Origin: Nephrocerus scutellatus
Taxonomy: Eukaryota; Arthropoda; Insecta; Diptera; Pipunculidae
NCBI GenBank assembly: GCA_947095585.1
Contig: OX352763.1
Coordinates: 30,925,462 to 30,989,461 of the forward strand
Reading direction: 5' to 3'
DNA length: 64,000 bases
In this document: piece by piece, positions 22,690-35,224 of the stretch
Numbering within the stretch: the first letter of the stretch is position 1
Layout of the letters: each line of letters starts with the position of its first letter
The notes under the pieces: generated by a model
Told to the model about the DNA's origin: nothing
Databases searched by the model: none
The model's input: only the letters and a program-made list of their open reading frames with translations
Position numbers and translations under genes: made by a program

Positions 22690-23195
22690 TGAAAATTTAC
22701 TCTCAACTCTCCGAAAGAATGCATCAATTCTGACGGACAGTTAAAAAAGTGTTTTAGGAGGACAAGATTGTGCCAACAATTATGCTGATGGCTGTGATGC
22801 TGATTTTGTTATATTGATCCGATAAGGAATAGTGAAGAAATTTATTAGGCCAATCTATCAAATTAATTATTGTAAAGTGAAACCAACAAGTGGAGATTTA
22901 TTTGTAAATTGAATCTCGCATAAAAAAAACTATCTCTCTCATACTCCATGAAGTCAATGGCTTCGTCATGAAGCGGCCGCTGAAGTCTGACGTAATTCAC
23001 TCTTGATTAAATAATTAAATAAATAAATGTTTAATGGATGTGGAAAAAATCAGAGCAACATAACAAATACCCAAGTCGAGTCCAGTCGCATGATCACAAT
23101 CGCTTTGTGTGCTTAGTTTGACGGTCATCTCGCTTATCGCTTGAATTTGTCGTCGTTCGTCGAGTAAGAAATCCGCTTGAAAAAACTAACCAACA
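22690..23195 (+). promoter_or_regulatory. D upstream region
   Basis: No strong TATA box. GCATAAAAAAAAC near 22918 is a distant candidate; the immediate 150 bases contain CGAGTCCAGTCGCATG and TTCGTCGTCGTTCG. The ATG context is CCAACAATGAAG, a good insect start. Confidence 0.35.
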
Positions 23196-23660
23196 ATGAA
23201 GAACTTCCTTGTAATCTGTATCGTGCTGGTAAGCATTGCTGTAGGATCAGTTTGTGCCTCTTGCGATCAGCCAGATGAGAAGAAACCCTTATCGGATATT
23301 GTAACAAAACTGACCAACAGCAAGGAGGCCAGTGACGAAAGTGATGTCCAGGAATTCTTTAAGAATGTCGGTTGCACAATAAAAAAGGGCGCAACTAAGG
23401 TGAAAGAAGGTGCCAAAAAATTGGGCAGTGAAATCTCCGAAGGTGCCAAGAAGCTGAGTGAAAAGGCGAAAACTTTCGGCTCCGAGGTGAAAGCGAAACT
23501 CGGCGAATGGAAGGAGAAAATCAACAGCGACTCGGATGAAGCGAAGCCACACAGTCTTTTCGCCAACGTTGAAATGATCGATCCGGATATTCTGAAGGCG
23601 GAACAAAAGTGCGGTCACGGACATATTCTCGATGCTTTGGGTAATTGCAGTAAATTGTAA
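23196..23660 (+). CDS. D: GBP/ENF-like cytokine precursor (154 aa)
   Basis: Signal peptide about 1-21, a linker with Cys23, then Cys60 in NVGCTIKK, then an amphipathic 11-residue-type helix (KVKEGAKKLGSEISEGAKKL and on to about 110), then an acidic linker and a C-terminal peptide with Cys139 and Cys151. The end has the pattern C-x2-G-x6-G-x-C, with 11 residues between the cysteines, the spacing of insect growth-blocking peptides, whose mature C-terminal peptide has one disulphide and acts as a secreted cytokine in wound, stress and immune responses. The Lys/Arg expected after the last Cys is one residue late (CSKL). The helix matches A1-A4 and the segment after it matches E and F. Single exon. 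Exact cleavage site not visible. Confidence 0.78.
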   Translation: MKNFLVICIVLVSIAVGSVCASCDQPDEKKPLSDIVTKLTNSKEASDESDVQEFFKNVGCTIKKGATKVKEGAKKLGSEISEGAKKLSEKAKTFGSEVKAKLGEWKEKINSDSDEAKPHSLFANVEMIDPDILKAEQKCGHGHILDALGNCSKL

Positions 23661-23787
23661 AGGGGTTTGATCACAAACGTAGATACACCTAGCCCGCCAC
23701 CAGTACTCCAAAAAACGCATTGTGCAATCCATTCCTAAAGTTGTGTGTGAATATTTTGTTATTATTTTTGTAGCCAAAGCCTAAACA

Positions 23788-23793
23788 AATAAA
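23788..23793 (+). terminator. D poly(A) signal
   Basis: AATAAA about 130 bases after the stop. Confidence 0.65.
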
Positions 23794-23799
23794 TTATTG

Positions 23800-24405
23800 T
23801 TTTAAACTAAAGTTTGTTAATTTTTTGCTTATTTGTTGCACGTAATAAAATGTTAAACGTAGAAGTGAAGGATATCAATATATCAGCATGGTGTCGGTCG
23901 ATGTCTATACCATAAGCAGGAAAGGTGTAAATTAATTTTAAAAACCTTACTTTCTCTAGAGTTCTAGAGTAACTGCCAGCGATGATCTCTTCAATTTTCG
24001 GTTGATGATCAACGACTTCACATTTTTCGGACTATACAGTTTTGACTTAATAAATAAACTAAGTTCATCTTATCCATCCAAGGAATATAATGTAGGGAAG
24101 AGTTTACGAAAGTGGCTGAAGAATTTACTTCATGCGATACACGGGAAGAATGCAACAAGCCAACCAATATGCTGTACACTTCATTAAAATCAGTCCAAGC
24201 TATTTGGTCATCTTATTTCATACTATCTGACTTAGGATAGAATGAGTGCCTTATACATTTACCTTCAATTTAAGAGAAGATTCCGCTTATATTCTCATGA
24301 TAGACCTTCATGACTGCGATAAGGATTTCGAGAAGGATTTAGATTTAGAAAGAAAGTTAGGTAATATATGCCAGTGTAGATTGACAAGTTTACAATCAAC
24401 TTTTT
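23800..24405. other. Intergenic, no gene recognised
   Basis: AT-rich; no domain, RNA gene or clear repeat seen. Confidence 0.4.
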
Positions 24406-24785
24406 TTAAGTTCTCTATATTAACTTCGCGTGCCCGTGTGTTTGTCTGCCGTGGAATTTTGCGATCAGTTTTTAAGCCACTTTCCAAAGCCGAATTTCAT
24501 TGAAACTTTGCACACCTGTGTATATTCGGTGACAACACTTTCTGTTAAAATTTGGCAGTGATCGTGTTACGGGGTCGTGAGGCTTCCATACAATTTTTTT
24601 TAAATAATTATGCCATTGAGATCATGCCATATATAATGACATACAACGATTGGGGTTGTTTTGTGATTGGGTTTAAGAGCTTCGCATGCGTTTTTATTTT
24701 TCAGCATTTATAGTGAAATTGATTGTACTTTTGGTTATTAGAGAATTTACATGAAAAATGTTAATGTTTGTGGGTTGTTTTTTTA
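24406..24785 (+). mobile_element. Helitron-like repeat H4, short complete copy
   Basis: 5' terminus AGTTCTCTATATTAACTTCG and 3' terminus TTAGAGAATTTACATGAAAA...GGGTTGTTTTTTT bracket about 380 bases with one GGAATTTTGCGATCAG block and one full module. The two ends contain a short inverted repeat (AATTCTCTA/TAGAGAATT type). Confidence 0.65.
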
Positions 24786-25024
24786 ATTGCTACTCGTCTT
24801 CTTTTATCTTCTCAACACTCGAATTATAGAAAGAAGTATTCTTAATTTTTTGTAAGATGTCCGAATCGTTGCACTTATTATAGATCTCATTTCCCGACTC
24901 CGATGGCAGGTAGGTAGTGTGGAAGTACTCGATGGTCGGCTATTTGAGGCTTGAGCCGTTTTGTAACCTTAGACATCGGGAGACCTAATGACGTGATAGA
25001 TAAATAGATTGATTATATCAAATT

Positions 25025-27760
25025 TGTAGCAAAGGACTTTCAAGCAGGATCCTCTTCGTTCATGCGAGTTAGGTGTCCTGTTCACAGGAGCGTACCGAGC
25101 TTAATTCTCTTAAAGATGTCGACATCGCGGTAACGCTCGTAGATCTCATCATTATAGAGTCTCCGAAATCGTCCTTCCATATACGGGGCCAATAATTCTC
25201 CGTAAGACTTTCCTCTCGAACGAGGCTAGGAGGTCAAGCACACAATCCACGGATTCATATGTAAGTATTGGTATGACCATTATCTTATATATCAGCAGCT
25301 TGTATGTTATGGTTAGGTTCCTGGATTTGAAGAGTCTTCACAGATTATAGTAGGCTTTGTTGGCTTTAAGCAACCGTGCACTTATTTCAGGGTCCATTCT
25401 GTTATCGGCTGCCATAGTTGAGCCGAAATAGTTAAAGGATTGCACTACATAAAATTCGCGCTCCACTATTTTAATTGCGGGACCAAGTTGGATATTCTAG
25501 TCGCAGACGAGGCCAGCATGTACTTTGTTTTGCTCTCATTTATGTGCAGCCCCAGATTTCTTGCCGCCTGCTCGATCTGGATGAAAGCTTCCTGTACAGC
25601 TCGTAGGTTTCTACCAACGACGTCAATGTCATCTGCTTAAGCCAGTATCTGAATGGACTTATAGAGGATTGTTCTTCTCACCGGTAGAAGAAGAGGACGT
25701 AGGCCAGTCCATCCCTTTGTCGGAGCCCGTTATAGATGTTGAATGGGCTTGATAGTGATCCGGATATTTTTACTTGGCTTATAACATTGGTCATCGTCAA
25801 TCTACATAGTCGTGCCAGTTTATTTGGGATGCCGAATTATCTCATGGCTTTATAAGGTTCCACTCTGGCTATGCTATCATAGGGGGCTTTGGAGTCTCTT
25901 AATAGATGGTGTAGTGAGTTTTGAAACTCTAGCCATTTTTCCATCTTCTGCCTAAGGATGTAAATCTGATCAGATGTTGATTTGCCTGAGATGAAGCTAT
26001 ACTTGTATGGATCAATGATGACTTTAGTGTATGAGGCTATCCTGTCTTGAATGGTAGAGAAGAAAATCTTATACGCGGTACTCAACAATGTTATACTACG
26101 ATAATTGCTGCATTTTGTGATATCTCCCTTCTTATGTATGGGGCACAGGATGCAGTCTTCTGGCATAACTTCTTTCTTCCATACTAGCGCTATTATTTCA
26201 TGAATTGCTTGATGTAATGTGGGGCCTCCTACATTTATCACTTCCGCTGGGATCCCAACAGATCTCAGGGCCTTATTATTTTTGAGCCGATTTATCGCTC
26301 TGCTGACTTCGCCTATGCTTGGTAGTGGCATGGCAGCGTAGTATGGTCTTCGGTCATTGATGAAGCCTCCAATTCCTCAGTTAACTGCGCATTTAGCAAC
26401 TCATGAAAGTGCTCTTCCCATCGCTCTAAGATGCCCTTAATATCGGCGATCAGATTAACTTTTTTGTCCTTGCAGTATGTGCAACGCGGCGTATATTGCA
26501 TCATACTACGGACTCTTTGGTAGAACTTCCGTGCCTGGTGCGGTCCTTGCTCTATGTATTGTTTTAGTTCACGGACAAGATTCTTCTCCCAGGCTGCTCT
26601 CTTTCGCCGGTGAACTGTTTTTTCATATCTTCTGAGCTCTTTATATTCATCTTCGCGTGCCCGCGTTCTATGAGATTGTTGCATTGCTCGGTACGCAACA
26701 TTCTTACGTTCAGTCGCTACCTTACATTCGTCATCGTACCAGTCGTTTCGATCTCTACGACTACTGACTAAGATGGAGTCAACAGTACTTATGACGCCTT
26801 ACATCTCAGCCTTACTATCCCTGCATTTAGGGTAGTCCTATCGCTTGACCGTATTTGTTCCTGGTCTCTTCGTTGCGAAGGGCAGCCGTGTGGACTTGCA
26901 TCTGATTCGCGGATGCAGTCTTTCATGATAATGCAATCCACGCTCGGAGCACTATACCAAAAATATAGTGGTCCGAGTCAACGTCGGTACGTTCGTACCG
27001 TCATCAGGTTTGGTTTGTGGCGGCTGTCTATCAACACGTGGTCTATCTGGTTGCGAGTGGTTCCTTTAGGAGATAATCACGTGTCTTTGTGGATATTTTT
27101 ACGCACAAATCTTGTACTCGCAACGACCAAGTTAGTGCTTTCTGCCGTCTCTATGACTCGTTGTCCATTGTCATTAGTGTTCTCGTGTAAGCTGAATACT
27201 GGCTCCCTAGGTATTTCAGCATTCATATCCCCCAGAATGATTTCTAAATCATAGTGAGGGCAGGCATGGAGTTCCCGTTCGACTGATTCAAAGAATTCTT
27301 CTTTTTCATCATCTGGGGAATCCTCTGTATAGGTGCGTGAACATTTATGAGGCTTATGTTTTTAAAAATGGCTTGCACGCGAAGGGTGCATAGCCGTTCA
27401 TTTATTGCCTTTAAGCCGATAACGGTGCGTTTCATTCTGTTGCTGACTAGAAACCCCACCCCAATCACATGATGTCTTGCTCGGGGTGGTGGTGATATAT
27501 GTCATATTCTGCTTTTTGTAAGACACCATTCCCCGTCCACCGCATCTCCGGGATTGCTGTTATGTCAGCTTTATATTTAGACATGTTATCGGCTAGCTGT
27601 TGTACAGCTCGAGCTCTATACAGTGAGCGTACGTTCCATGAGAAAACTCTTAAATCGTCATATTTAAGACCATTTCGTTTCCGTGGTCGTCGTCGTTCAT
27701 TAGTGTATCGGAAGCTGATTTTGAGTTCCGTAATAAGTATTTTTCACGCGAATGGGTGAC
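25025..27760 (-). mobile_element. RTE-like non-LTR retrotransposon, near full-length but broken
   Basis: Minus strand, from 27700 downward: endonuclease start (VFSWNVRSLYRA, ADITAIPEMRWTG), GVGFLVSNRMKRTVIG, a GDMNAEIP-type block, then a linker, then reverse transcriptase (INRLKNNKALRSVGIPAEVI; ILCPIHKKGDITKCSNYRSI; SFISGKSTSDQIYIL), and the C-terminal LVYKTM.IPILTYESV block. There are many frameshifts and stops. The 3' end stops at about 25028, short of the fuller copy at 45955-47990. Confidence 0.8.
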
Positions 27761-28490
27761 AAACGTTTCGAGAGTAATAGCTTGTCACGAAAAGCTTCTC
27801 AACTCGCCGTTCGGATCCTGCCTTAAATTCCATTTTTGTCCAAAAATATACATGCGCAGCACAAATGGTCGCGAGAAGCTAGGCCTTGGACCGCAATGGT
27901 CTGTCGCGCCGAATAGTAATAATACTTTTTTACGGGCGAGGTTATTGGCCTCGTGCCAACCTTGAATCAAAGGACTAGCCCGATCATTCCGCTTTTCCTG
28001 TATTTGAGGAAAATTACCGGCGGCCACCACGTGGACGTTTGATCGCACTTCCACCAGTCAGAGATAGTTACCGCCACTTGTAATTCTAAAGCATTCTGTG
28101 TTATTCCCCATATTCTGCTTATGGCTGACCGCCTTACTAAATGTATATGAAGATAAAAACTTAAATGAAGTTACCTCCTTTTCGATTTTTTGTTAAATTT
28201 TTGAAGAATTTTTTTGTATAAATTTCTATATAGTATATTACAATTTATTCTATTATAGTGTTTAGTTCTAAGTAATTTTCTTTTACAAAATATATCTGTC
28301 AATATTTTTGTTTTTAAGATAGAGCTCTTTTAAGAAAATGATGTATTCAAAAAATTCCACAGGAAATAAAAATTAAAATAACTCCTATAGGGGTTTTTCT
28401 GGAAAAAAAAAAGCGTCTAACTGTTACTAATATCATATATAAGAATCATTTCTATGTGAATTACAAGTTAGAAGTTTATATGGAGTTATG
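27761..28490. other. Probable element leader, then AT-rich DNA
   Basis: About 27780-28070 may be the 5' leader of the RTE-like element; a diverged relative occurs near 55970-56040. From 28110 the DNA is AT-rich without recognisable features. Confidence 0.35.
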
Positions 28491-28649
28491 TTTATCTTTC
28501 CTATACTATACTATAAGTCTTTAGACTCGAATTCCATATGGCAAGCTGAGAAGCTCCGCTTTACTATCATATACTCGTATGCCAGTCTTTGTCTAGCTCC
28601 TTTATTGCTATTTATTACATATACCCTCCTGAAAGATTCGGGACATATC

Positions 28650-29060
28650 CACTTGTCATTGTACTTTAAATGCCAAAAATGTTCTCCAAAGGCAGAATTG
28701 CACACCTGAATGAGTACAATGCCCATTCAATCACTCAATCGTTCGAAAAAGCAATAAAACCTCGCAATACGCGGTGCCAAAAAATTGCCTGTATTTTTTT
28801 TTGCTAATTTTTTATTCAAATTTATTTTTAACTCCCGCCAGAAATAATTATTTGCGTGTGTTGTACAAATGTAGCGGAAATGTAGAAAAATTTATGTGTG
28901 ATTTTCCCGCCGAGCGGTATGAGTCAGTCAGTGATGGTCATCAATTGAATGTTTACATTTCTTACCAGGAACTTTTTTTGCTTTCCATGACGGAGTGTAT
29001 TTCAGAGGGAAAATTAAAGAGTTTCCGAAGTAAAGCAAATTAGCGTTGACCTTGTCGACT
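28650..29060 (-). repeat. Dispersed repeat K, inverted copy
   Basis: Complementary to 44640-45010 and 53330-53720 (for example AAATTTATGTGTGATTTTCCCGCCGAGC here against the TCCGACGAGGAAAATCACACCG block there). No coding features. Confidence 0.6.
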
Positions 29061-29204
29061 TAAAGGCGTAATTTGATTTTGCATTTTTTTATTTTAATTG
29101 CGGCGAGTATTTGTGTATTGTGATGAATTAATTGCGTTTTCTTATAAGATTACATACTACGCAATTACAAAAACAATTTTCCACTTACGATCGCTATTAT
29201 ACAG

Positions 29205-31095
29205 GGTGTACCAGAATTCGTGGCACAAACGAAGCAGGGTGATAGCGGAGGTCATCCAAAATTATCCAACCAAAATAGCCAAATGAAGTTTTATCGAATT
29301 GTTGATGATTCAAAAGTTATTCCATTTTTAGTATTTTTGGGTAAAATCGCAGTTCTTTTTTTTATGTTTATTTTTTAATACGTTCTGGAAGAGTGTGCCT
29401 TTTCAATAAAGTCATTTTTATAAACTTTATTATCTTCTGTCGCATTAAAACAATAGATTTGTGATGTCTTTTTGTTTCCCAAAATTTTTTGATTGATTTT
29501 GAAGTAGCTCTGGCCGAAAAACAATGTACTACAGAAAGTTGACTGACTATCAGACAAACTTGTGACATTAATGCAGATTCTTAAATGGTATCACGCATAG
29601 GAATATTAAAAAACAGAATGGTTTTTATCAATTGTTTTGTGGTGTACATAGAGTTTTAAAACAGAGGTGCGTCCTTTTGACCTTACATCACTTCACACCC
29701 TGTAACTCTTGAACGCTTCTAGCTACAAGGTCACTGTTGGTCAATTTTGATTGAAAATTAAATTTTTAAGGTTAAAAGATTGTACTTTTTTTTTTTTAAA
29801 TTCTTAAAACCATTACCGATATAAACGTCGTCAAAGTCAAAAAAAAAATGTTTTTTTTTTTAATTTTATTTTCAAACGCGATTATTTCGAAAATTGATCT
29901 TGGAGAATTTTTTTTGACAAATGCAGTATTAAAGCCCATTGCATTTTCTACAACTTCACCTCATAATATTTTTGCAAGTCAACAGGAACAGGATTAAAAT
30001 TGAAAGTTTGTGAAATCAATGAAATCGTACTTTTGATCTTACATGACTTCACACCCTATAACTCTTGAACGCTTCCATATACAAGGTTTCTATTAATCTT
30101 TTTGAAGGAAAAGTACATTTTTAAGATCAAACAATGTACTTTTTTTTTAAATTATTGAAAATTAGGTCCTTCTTGGTGAGTCCTTTTGAAGCAGACGACT
30201 TTGCACTGGAGTGAAGTGGTAATAGTGCATCCACTGCCTTGTAATTGTGTTGCACTATTGCTGCAGGAACACTATGACGTCATGCCACCCTTCTTATACG
30301 TAGTAGTAGTAACACAACCCGAACTATCTCGTTCTTGTTGAAAAATATTTTGCCATGTATTTGTAGGAAATTAAATGGGCTTCAATACTGTATTTATCAA
30401 AAAAATGAGCATTTCTCAAAATAATCGTGTTGGTAAAAACAATTTTCAAAAATTTTGTTTTGAATTTGACCACCTTTATATCGGTGTGGCTAAAATAATT
30501 TACGAAAGTGTATATTATTGGATCTTAAAAATATAATTTTCTTTCAAAAAAGACCAACAGTAAGCTTGTAGCTGAAAGCGTTCAAGAGTTACAGGGTGTG
30601 AAGTCATGTAAGATCAAAAGTACGTTTTCGTTTATTTTACAAACTTTCATTTTTAACCCTGCTCCTCTTGACCGAATGTACAAATATTGTGAGATGGATT
30701 TGTAGAAAATTTAATAGGCTTTAATATAGCATTTGTCAAAAAAAATTATCCGAGATCAATTTTCGAAATAGTCGCGTTTGAAAATAAAATTTAAAAAAAG
30801 AAAAAACATTTTTGGAATTTGACGACGTTTATATCGGTAACGGTTTTAAAAATTTAAAAAAAAGTGATAATTATTTGATATTATAAATATAATTGCCAAA
30901 TGACCAACAGTGAACTTTTGACTAGAAGCGTTAAAGAGTTAGGTGGGTGAGAAGTGATGTAATGTCAAAAGAACGTCTCTTCGCATTTAAACGCTACGTA
31001 CAACGCAGTGGTTGAAAATAAAGATTTTTTTCATGAAATTAACCAAGGAATCACTCTTTTAAGTATTTGCCACCTTAACGGATACACACTGTATA
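29205..31095. mobile_element. Foldback (long inverted repeat) element
   Basis: Ends: ATACAGGGTGTACC at the left and, as complement, ATACAGTGTGTATCC at the right. A block ACACCCTGTAACTCTTGAACG occurs twice on the left (about 29690 and 30050, the second diverged) and twice in complement on the right (about 30580 and 30920), so a tandem pair was inverted around a centre near 30310. No transposase frame. Confidence 0.75.
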
Positions 31096-31400
31096 TTGAA
31101 ATAAGCGTGCCAGACAAGGTCTTGTGTAAATCTTTACGCGATTTGCACACAGACTTGTTAACGATTTCTTTTCGATTAACATAAAAATTTCAAAGGAAGA
31201 AGTTCGAGTTGCAGACACTATCCAAGTACGCGTGTACATCATGACTGGAAATACGGCGGTTTTACTGGTTTTCCTCCTCTTCCTCTTCAGTACTACCTAC
31301 AGTACTTTTCATTCTTAAATTTAATATTCAAAATTTAATCAAAGTAATAGCAGACTCGAAAATGGCAAGATAGTCACGAAATAACGCGAGGATGCACAAT
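31096..31400. other. No gene recognised
   Basis: Between the foldback element and the B3 duplication; nothing recognised. Confidence 0.35.
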
Positions 31401-31731
31401 TTTCGTTAGCGTATTTGGTCCGGCCTCCCGTGATGCACAATTTTGCTCGCCCAGAAATAAACTTCACATCGGAAAATGCTCATCCTTCATAAAACTGATT
31501 CTGTTTTTTTTTCTTTTATTTCCTGATGATTCTTTGTGTGCAATTTGGACAACTCAACTCCAGGGTAGGGGTACGAGTAGGGTACCAACGCTCAAGAAAA
31601 ATTTAGCGAAACATATTTCGTTTATTCGTTCAATAATAACAACACAAAATTACAAATTTTAGATAAACATTCAAAAAAATATTAATCAATGCACAACAAC
31701 CGCTTGTACTGCCGATTAGCGCTCACAAACT

Positions 31732-32064
31732 TTAACCAGTTGGCAGCTTCTTCTTGGTTTCCTCTATGTCATCATCGGTTGGGTATAATTTGAAAATACT
31801 CATTTTCTTCTTTCTCCTTGCTCCTTCTGCTGCTGTCTCGCCCCTCATTACAGCTTGAATCATTTGATAGTCATCCAGTATGGGATCTTGTTTTACTGGG
31901 GTTCCATCGAAATTCATTCCTCTTGGATTCACATAAGCATCCCATTCTACACTACTGTGTTGATGTGGAAGAGTGGGCTGTTAAGGATAAAAATTATTAA
32001 AAGTGTGTAAAAAGCAGATCTCACTTTAGTTTCAAAAAATCCACTCAACTCGTTTTCTTTCCAT
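31732..32064 (-). CDS. B3: small basic protein, family B (86 aa)
   Basis: Exon 2 (31732-31977) follows acceptor TCCTTAACAG and encodes LPHQHSSVEWDAYVNPRG, the core DPILDDYQMIQAVMRGETAA, a basic patch (ARRKKK), an acidic DDDIEETKKK and end LPTG. The candidate first exon is 32050-32064 (Met-Glu-Arg-Lys-Arg), donor GTTGAG, 72-base intron, phase 0. The alternative donor GTGAGA would make a 47-base intron and put a stop after ten codons, so I prefer the first. Poly(A) signal 31621-31626 (minus). Confidence 0.65.
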
Positions 32065-32156
32065 TGTTGACAAAAATTAACTCAATTAAGTTGTCTACAC
32101 TGTAATTGCTTCCTTGGCTGTCTGGTCAGGATTGAAGATGATGAACGTATGTTGAT

Positions 32157-32236
32157 CTATTTATTCGATCTGTGAAACCAACGCATTGCGCAAAAATAGG
32201 CGCGTCGTAGTTTACGATGAGATGCAGGGATGCAGA
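32157..32236 (-). promoter_or_regulatory. B3 core promoter and upstream motif
   Basis: CGAATAAATAG (minus, 32157-32167) and TGCATCCCTGCATC (32221-32236). Confidence 0.65.
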
Positions 32237-32699
32237 TTTAACCCACTAACTTCGGCAATCGCAGTGTGTGATTACTTCCCAGCGTCATATAAGTCATTCG
32301 TCTGTATCGGCAAATACATTACAAGTCGAAACCACCCGTTTTACAAATAAGTGACCAGCAGTTTGTATTATTTAACAACGAGTGTAGCCTTAGCTCTTTA
32401 TACGAATATTAATGTGCCCATATTTTATATTATTTAGTTTAGTGTCAATAGTCTTATAAGAAAAGTAATATTATTATTATGTATTGAAAGTACTCAAAAA
32501 TACATAAAAATTAAAGTGCGGTTGTTCTTTATGGAAACTCACATTTACCAACCGAGTTTTATGAATTTTTCAAAGAATATTACTAACAGATGGAGGAAGG
32601 TAATAGGCTATAGTAGACCCCCACCCCCACAATGTGAAATATTTATTTCAGTCATATTTACCTACAGATTTTTATGAAATTTTCAATTTTTATTTAATC

Positions 32700-34010
32700 T
32701 AACTGCTCATTTATAGACTTCTTCTTTCTTTCCTTTACTCCGCGGGAGAGTAAAGCCCACCAACGAACTCGATTTATCGCCTGAGGTTTCAAGAGACGCT
32801 ACTCGGTCCCCTGGGATCTTGCTTCCTCATCTATTGTCCTTTTCCATGTCTTGCTAGGACGGCCAATTCGGCGACTTCCTTGTGGATTCCAGTCGAGGGC
32901 TAGTTTTGTAATATCGTTCGCTAGCTTTATCAAAGTCCTGCCAATCCAGCTCCATTTTCGTCGTCTGATGGTGATCGCGTTTGCTTCCTGCTGCGTTACT
33001 CTCCACAAGTCTTGATTGGTGATAATGTCCGGCCATCTTATTCTCCATGGCAAACCCGATGGAGTACGGGTTACTATTTTCATCACCCAGTCGATGGCAA
33101 TTGTGAAAAGCAATGGTGAGAGAGTGCAACCTTGCTTGACTCCCGAGTAGATGTTGAAAGGTGACCTAAGATGACCGTTATGAATGACGCGGCATGTTGA
33201 GTCGCGGTACAGCTCCTTAATGATGTTGATGATTTTTTCCGGAACACCATAGCTAGACAAAATCTGCCACATCATGTTTCGGCCTACGCTATCAAAAGCG
33301 CGTTTAAAATCTACAAAAACCATATACAGAGGAGAGCGATACTTAACTGACTGTTCAATGAATATACGCAGGACGTTTATTTGATCAGTGCAAGAACGGT
33401 GTGGGCGAAATCCTGATGGTTCATTTCTCAAAACGCATTCTGTAAGCGCCTAGCTATTATAGAGGAGATCACTTTGTCTATGGTGTTTAGCAGGGAAATT
33501 CCTCTCCAGTTTTCGCAATATCTCAAATCACCTTTCTTGGGGAGTTTGACTATTAAGCCTTCTTTTAACGACGATGGAATGACTTCAGATTCCCAGATAC
33601 CTTGATATATGACATGCAATCTTTGCGTAGTTAGCTCGACGTCGTCTTGAAGGACCTCTGCGTAGATACTGTCATTGCCTGCTGCTTTATCTGATTGCAG
33701 TGAACGAACTGTTGTCCTTATCTCATCCAACGAAGGAGTAGCGACGCGGATATTAAGTAACCTATTAGGGTGCATATGTGGGTTGATGGACATGCCTGGC
33801 GAAGTGCAATTCAAAACATTCTTAAAATGATGTGTCCAGCGGGTTAATTGTTGTTCCTCCATAAGGATTAAGGAGCCGTCTATCGCCTTAACAGAGTAGT
33901 TGATGTGGTGTTTCTTGTTGGCATATTTGGTACGGTCCTGGCCTCCCATGATACATAATTTTGCTCGCCAAAAAATAAACTTCACATTGGAAAATGCATA
34001 TAACTCCTTC
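32700..34010 (-). mobile_element. Second RTE-like element family, RT region with deletion
   Basis: Minus strand: RTTVRSLQSDKAAGNDSIYA, GLIVKLPKKGDLRYCENWRG, frameshift near 33430, GFRPHRSCTDQINVLRIFIE, MVFVDFKRAFDSVGRNMMW, YSGVKQGCTLSPLLFTIAID, then an in-frame jump to the C-terminal RRIGRPSKTWKRTIDEEA. The [FY]xDD catalytic box is missing, removed by the internal deletion at about 33050. Confidence 0.8.
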
Positions 34011-34268
34011 ATAAAATTGAGTCTGTGTCTTTTTTCTTATATTTCCTAATAATTTTTTGTGTGCAATTTGGACAATTCAACTCCAGGGTAGGGTACGAGG
34101 AGGGTACCAACGCTCAAGTAAAATTTAGCGAAACATATTTCGTTTATTCGTTCAATAATAACAACATAAACATAAAATTACAACTTTTAGATAAACATAA
34201 AAAAATATTAAAAATAAATTAATCAATGCACAACAACCGCTTGTACTGCCGATTAGCGCTCACAAACT

Positions 34269-34597
34269 TTAACCAGTTGGCAGCTTCTTCTTGGTTTCCT
34301 CCATGTCATCGGTTGGGTATAATTTGAAAAAATGCTTTTTCTTCTTTCTGGCTGCTTCTGCCGCTGTCTCGCCCCTCATTACAGCTTGAACCATTTGATA
34401 GTCATCCAGTATGGGATCTTGTTTTACTGGGGTTCCATCGAAATTCATTCCTCTTGGATTCACATAAGCATCCCAATCTACACTACTGTGTTGATGTGGA
34501 AGAGTCGGCTGTTAAGGATAAAAATTATTAAAAGTGTGCGTATAAAGGAGAACTCACTTCAATTTCAAAAATTTCACTCAACTGGTTTTCTTTCCAT
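34269..34597 (-). CDS. B4: small basic protein, family B (84 aa)
   Basis: Close paralogue of B3: exon 2 (34269-34508) after acceptor TCCTTAACAG, encoding VDWDAYVNPRG, DPILDDYQMVQAVMRGETAA, AARKKKKHFFKLYPTDD and LPTG. Two acidic residues are missing relative to B3, in frame. First exon candidate 34583-34597 (Met-Glu-Arg-Lys-Pro), donor GTTGAG, 74-base intron, phase 0. Poly(A) signal at 34143-34148 (minus). The frame and all core residues are intact. Confidence 0.65.
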
Positions 34598-34691
34598 ATT
34601 GTTGACAAAAATTAACTCAATTAAATTGTCTACACTGTAATTGCTTCCTTGGCTGTCTAGTCAGGATTGAAGATGATGAACGCATGTTGAT

Positions 34692-34771
34692 CTATTTATT
34701 CGATTAGTATAACCAACGCAATACGCAAAAATACGCACGTCGTTGCTTACGATGAGATGCAGGGATGCAGA
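34692..34771 (-). promoter_or_regulatory. B4 core promoter and upstream motif
   Basis: CGAATAAATAG (minus, 34692-34702) and TGCATCCCTGCATC (34756-34771). Confidence 0.65.
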
Positions 34772-35224
34772 TTTAACCCATTAACTTGGGCAAAAGCAGT
34801 TTGTATTATTTAACAACGAGTGTAGCCTCAGGCATTTATACGAATATAAATGTACCCGGAATTTATATCATTTAGTTTAGTGTCAATAGCCTTATAAAAA
34901 GAATTATTTCGGCAAAATGTATTGAAAATACTCAAAAATACATAAAAATTAAAGTGCGGTTGTTATTTATGGAAACTCACAAATTCCAACCGAATTTTAT
35001 GAAATTTTTAAAGAGTATTACTAGCAGATGGAGGAAGGTTATAGGCTATAGTAGACTCCACTTCCCCAACCCAGGGAACGAAAAATGTGAAATGTTTATT
35101 TCAATCACATTTACCAACCGATTTTTATGAAATTTTCAACTTTTATTTAATTGTAGACTTATTTACGTAAAATTATAATATCAATTTTTGTCAATATTGT
35201 GGTGGTGACAGTGTAGTGGGGCAG

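Larger units (their letters stand above)
31400..32700. repeat. Segmental duplication unit with B3
   Basis: Matches 33905-35170 from CCGTGATGCACAATTTTGCTCGCC to GGAGGAAGGTAATAGGCTATAGTAGAC; the units hold B3 and B4. Confidence 0.75.
33905..35170. repeat. Segmental duplication unit with B4
   Basis: Second unit of the pair with 31400-32700. Its left edge overlaps the end of the RTE-like fragment. Confidence 0.7.

Noticed and set aside
27499..27759. 86-codon + strand frame
   Set aside because: Antisense to the endonuclease start of the RTE-like element, which reads sensibly on the minus strand.
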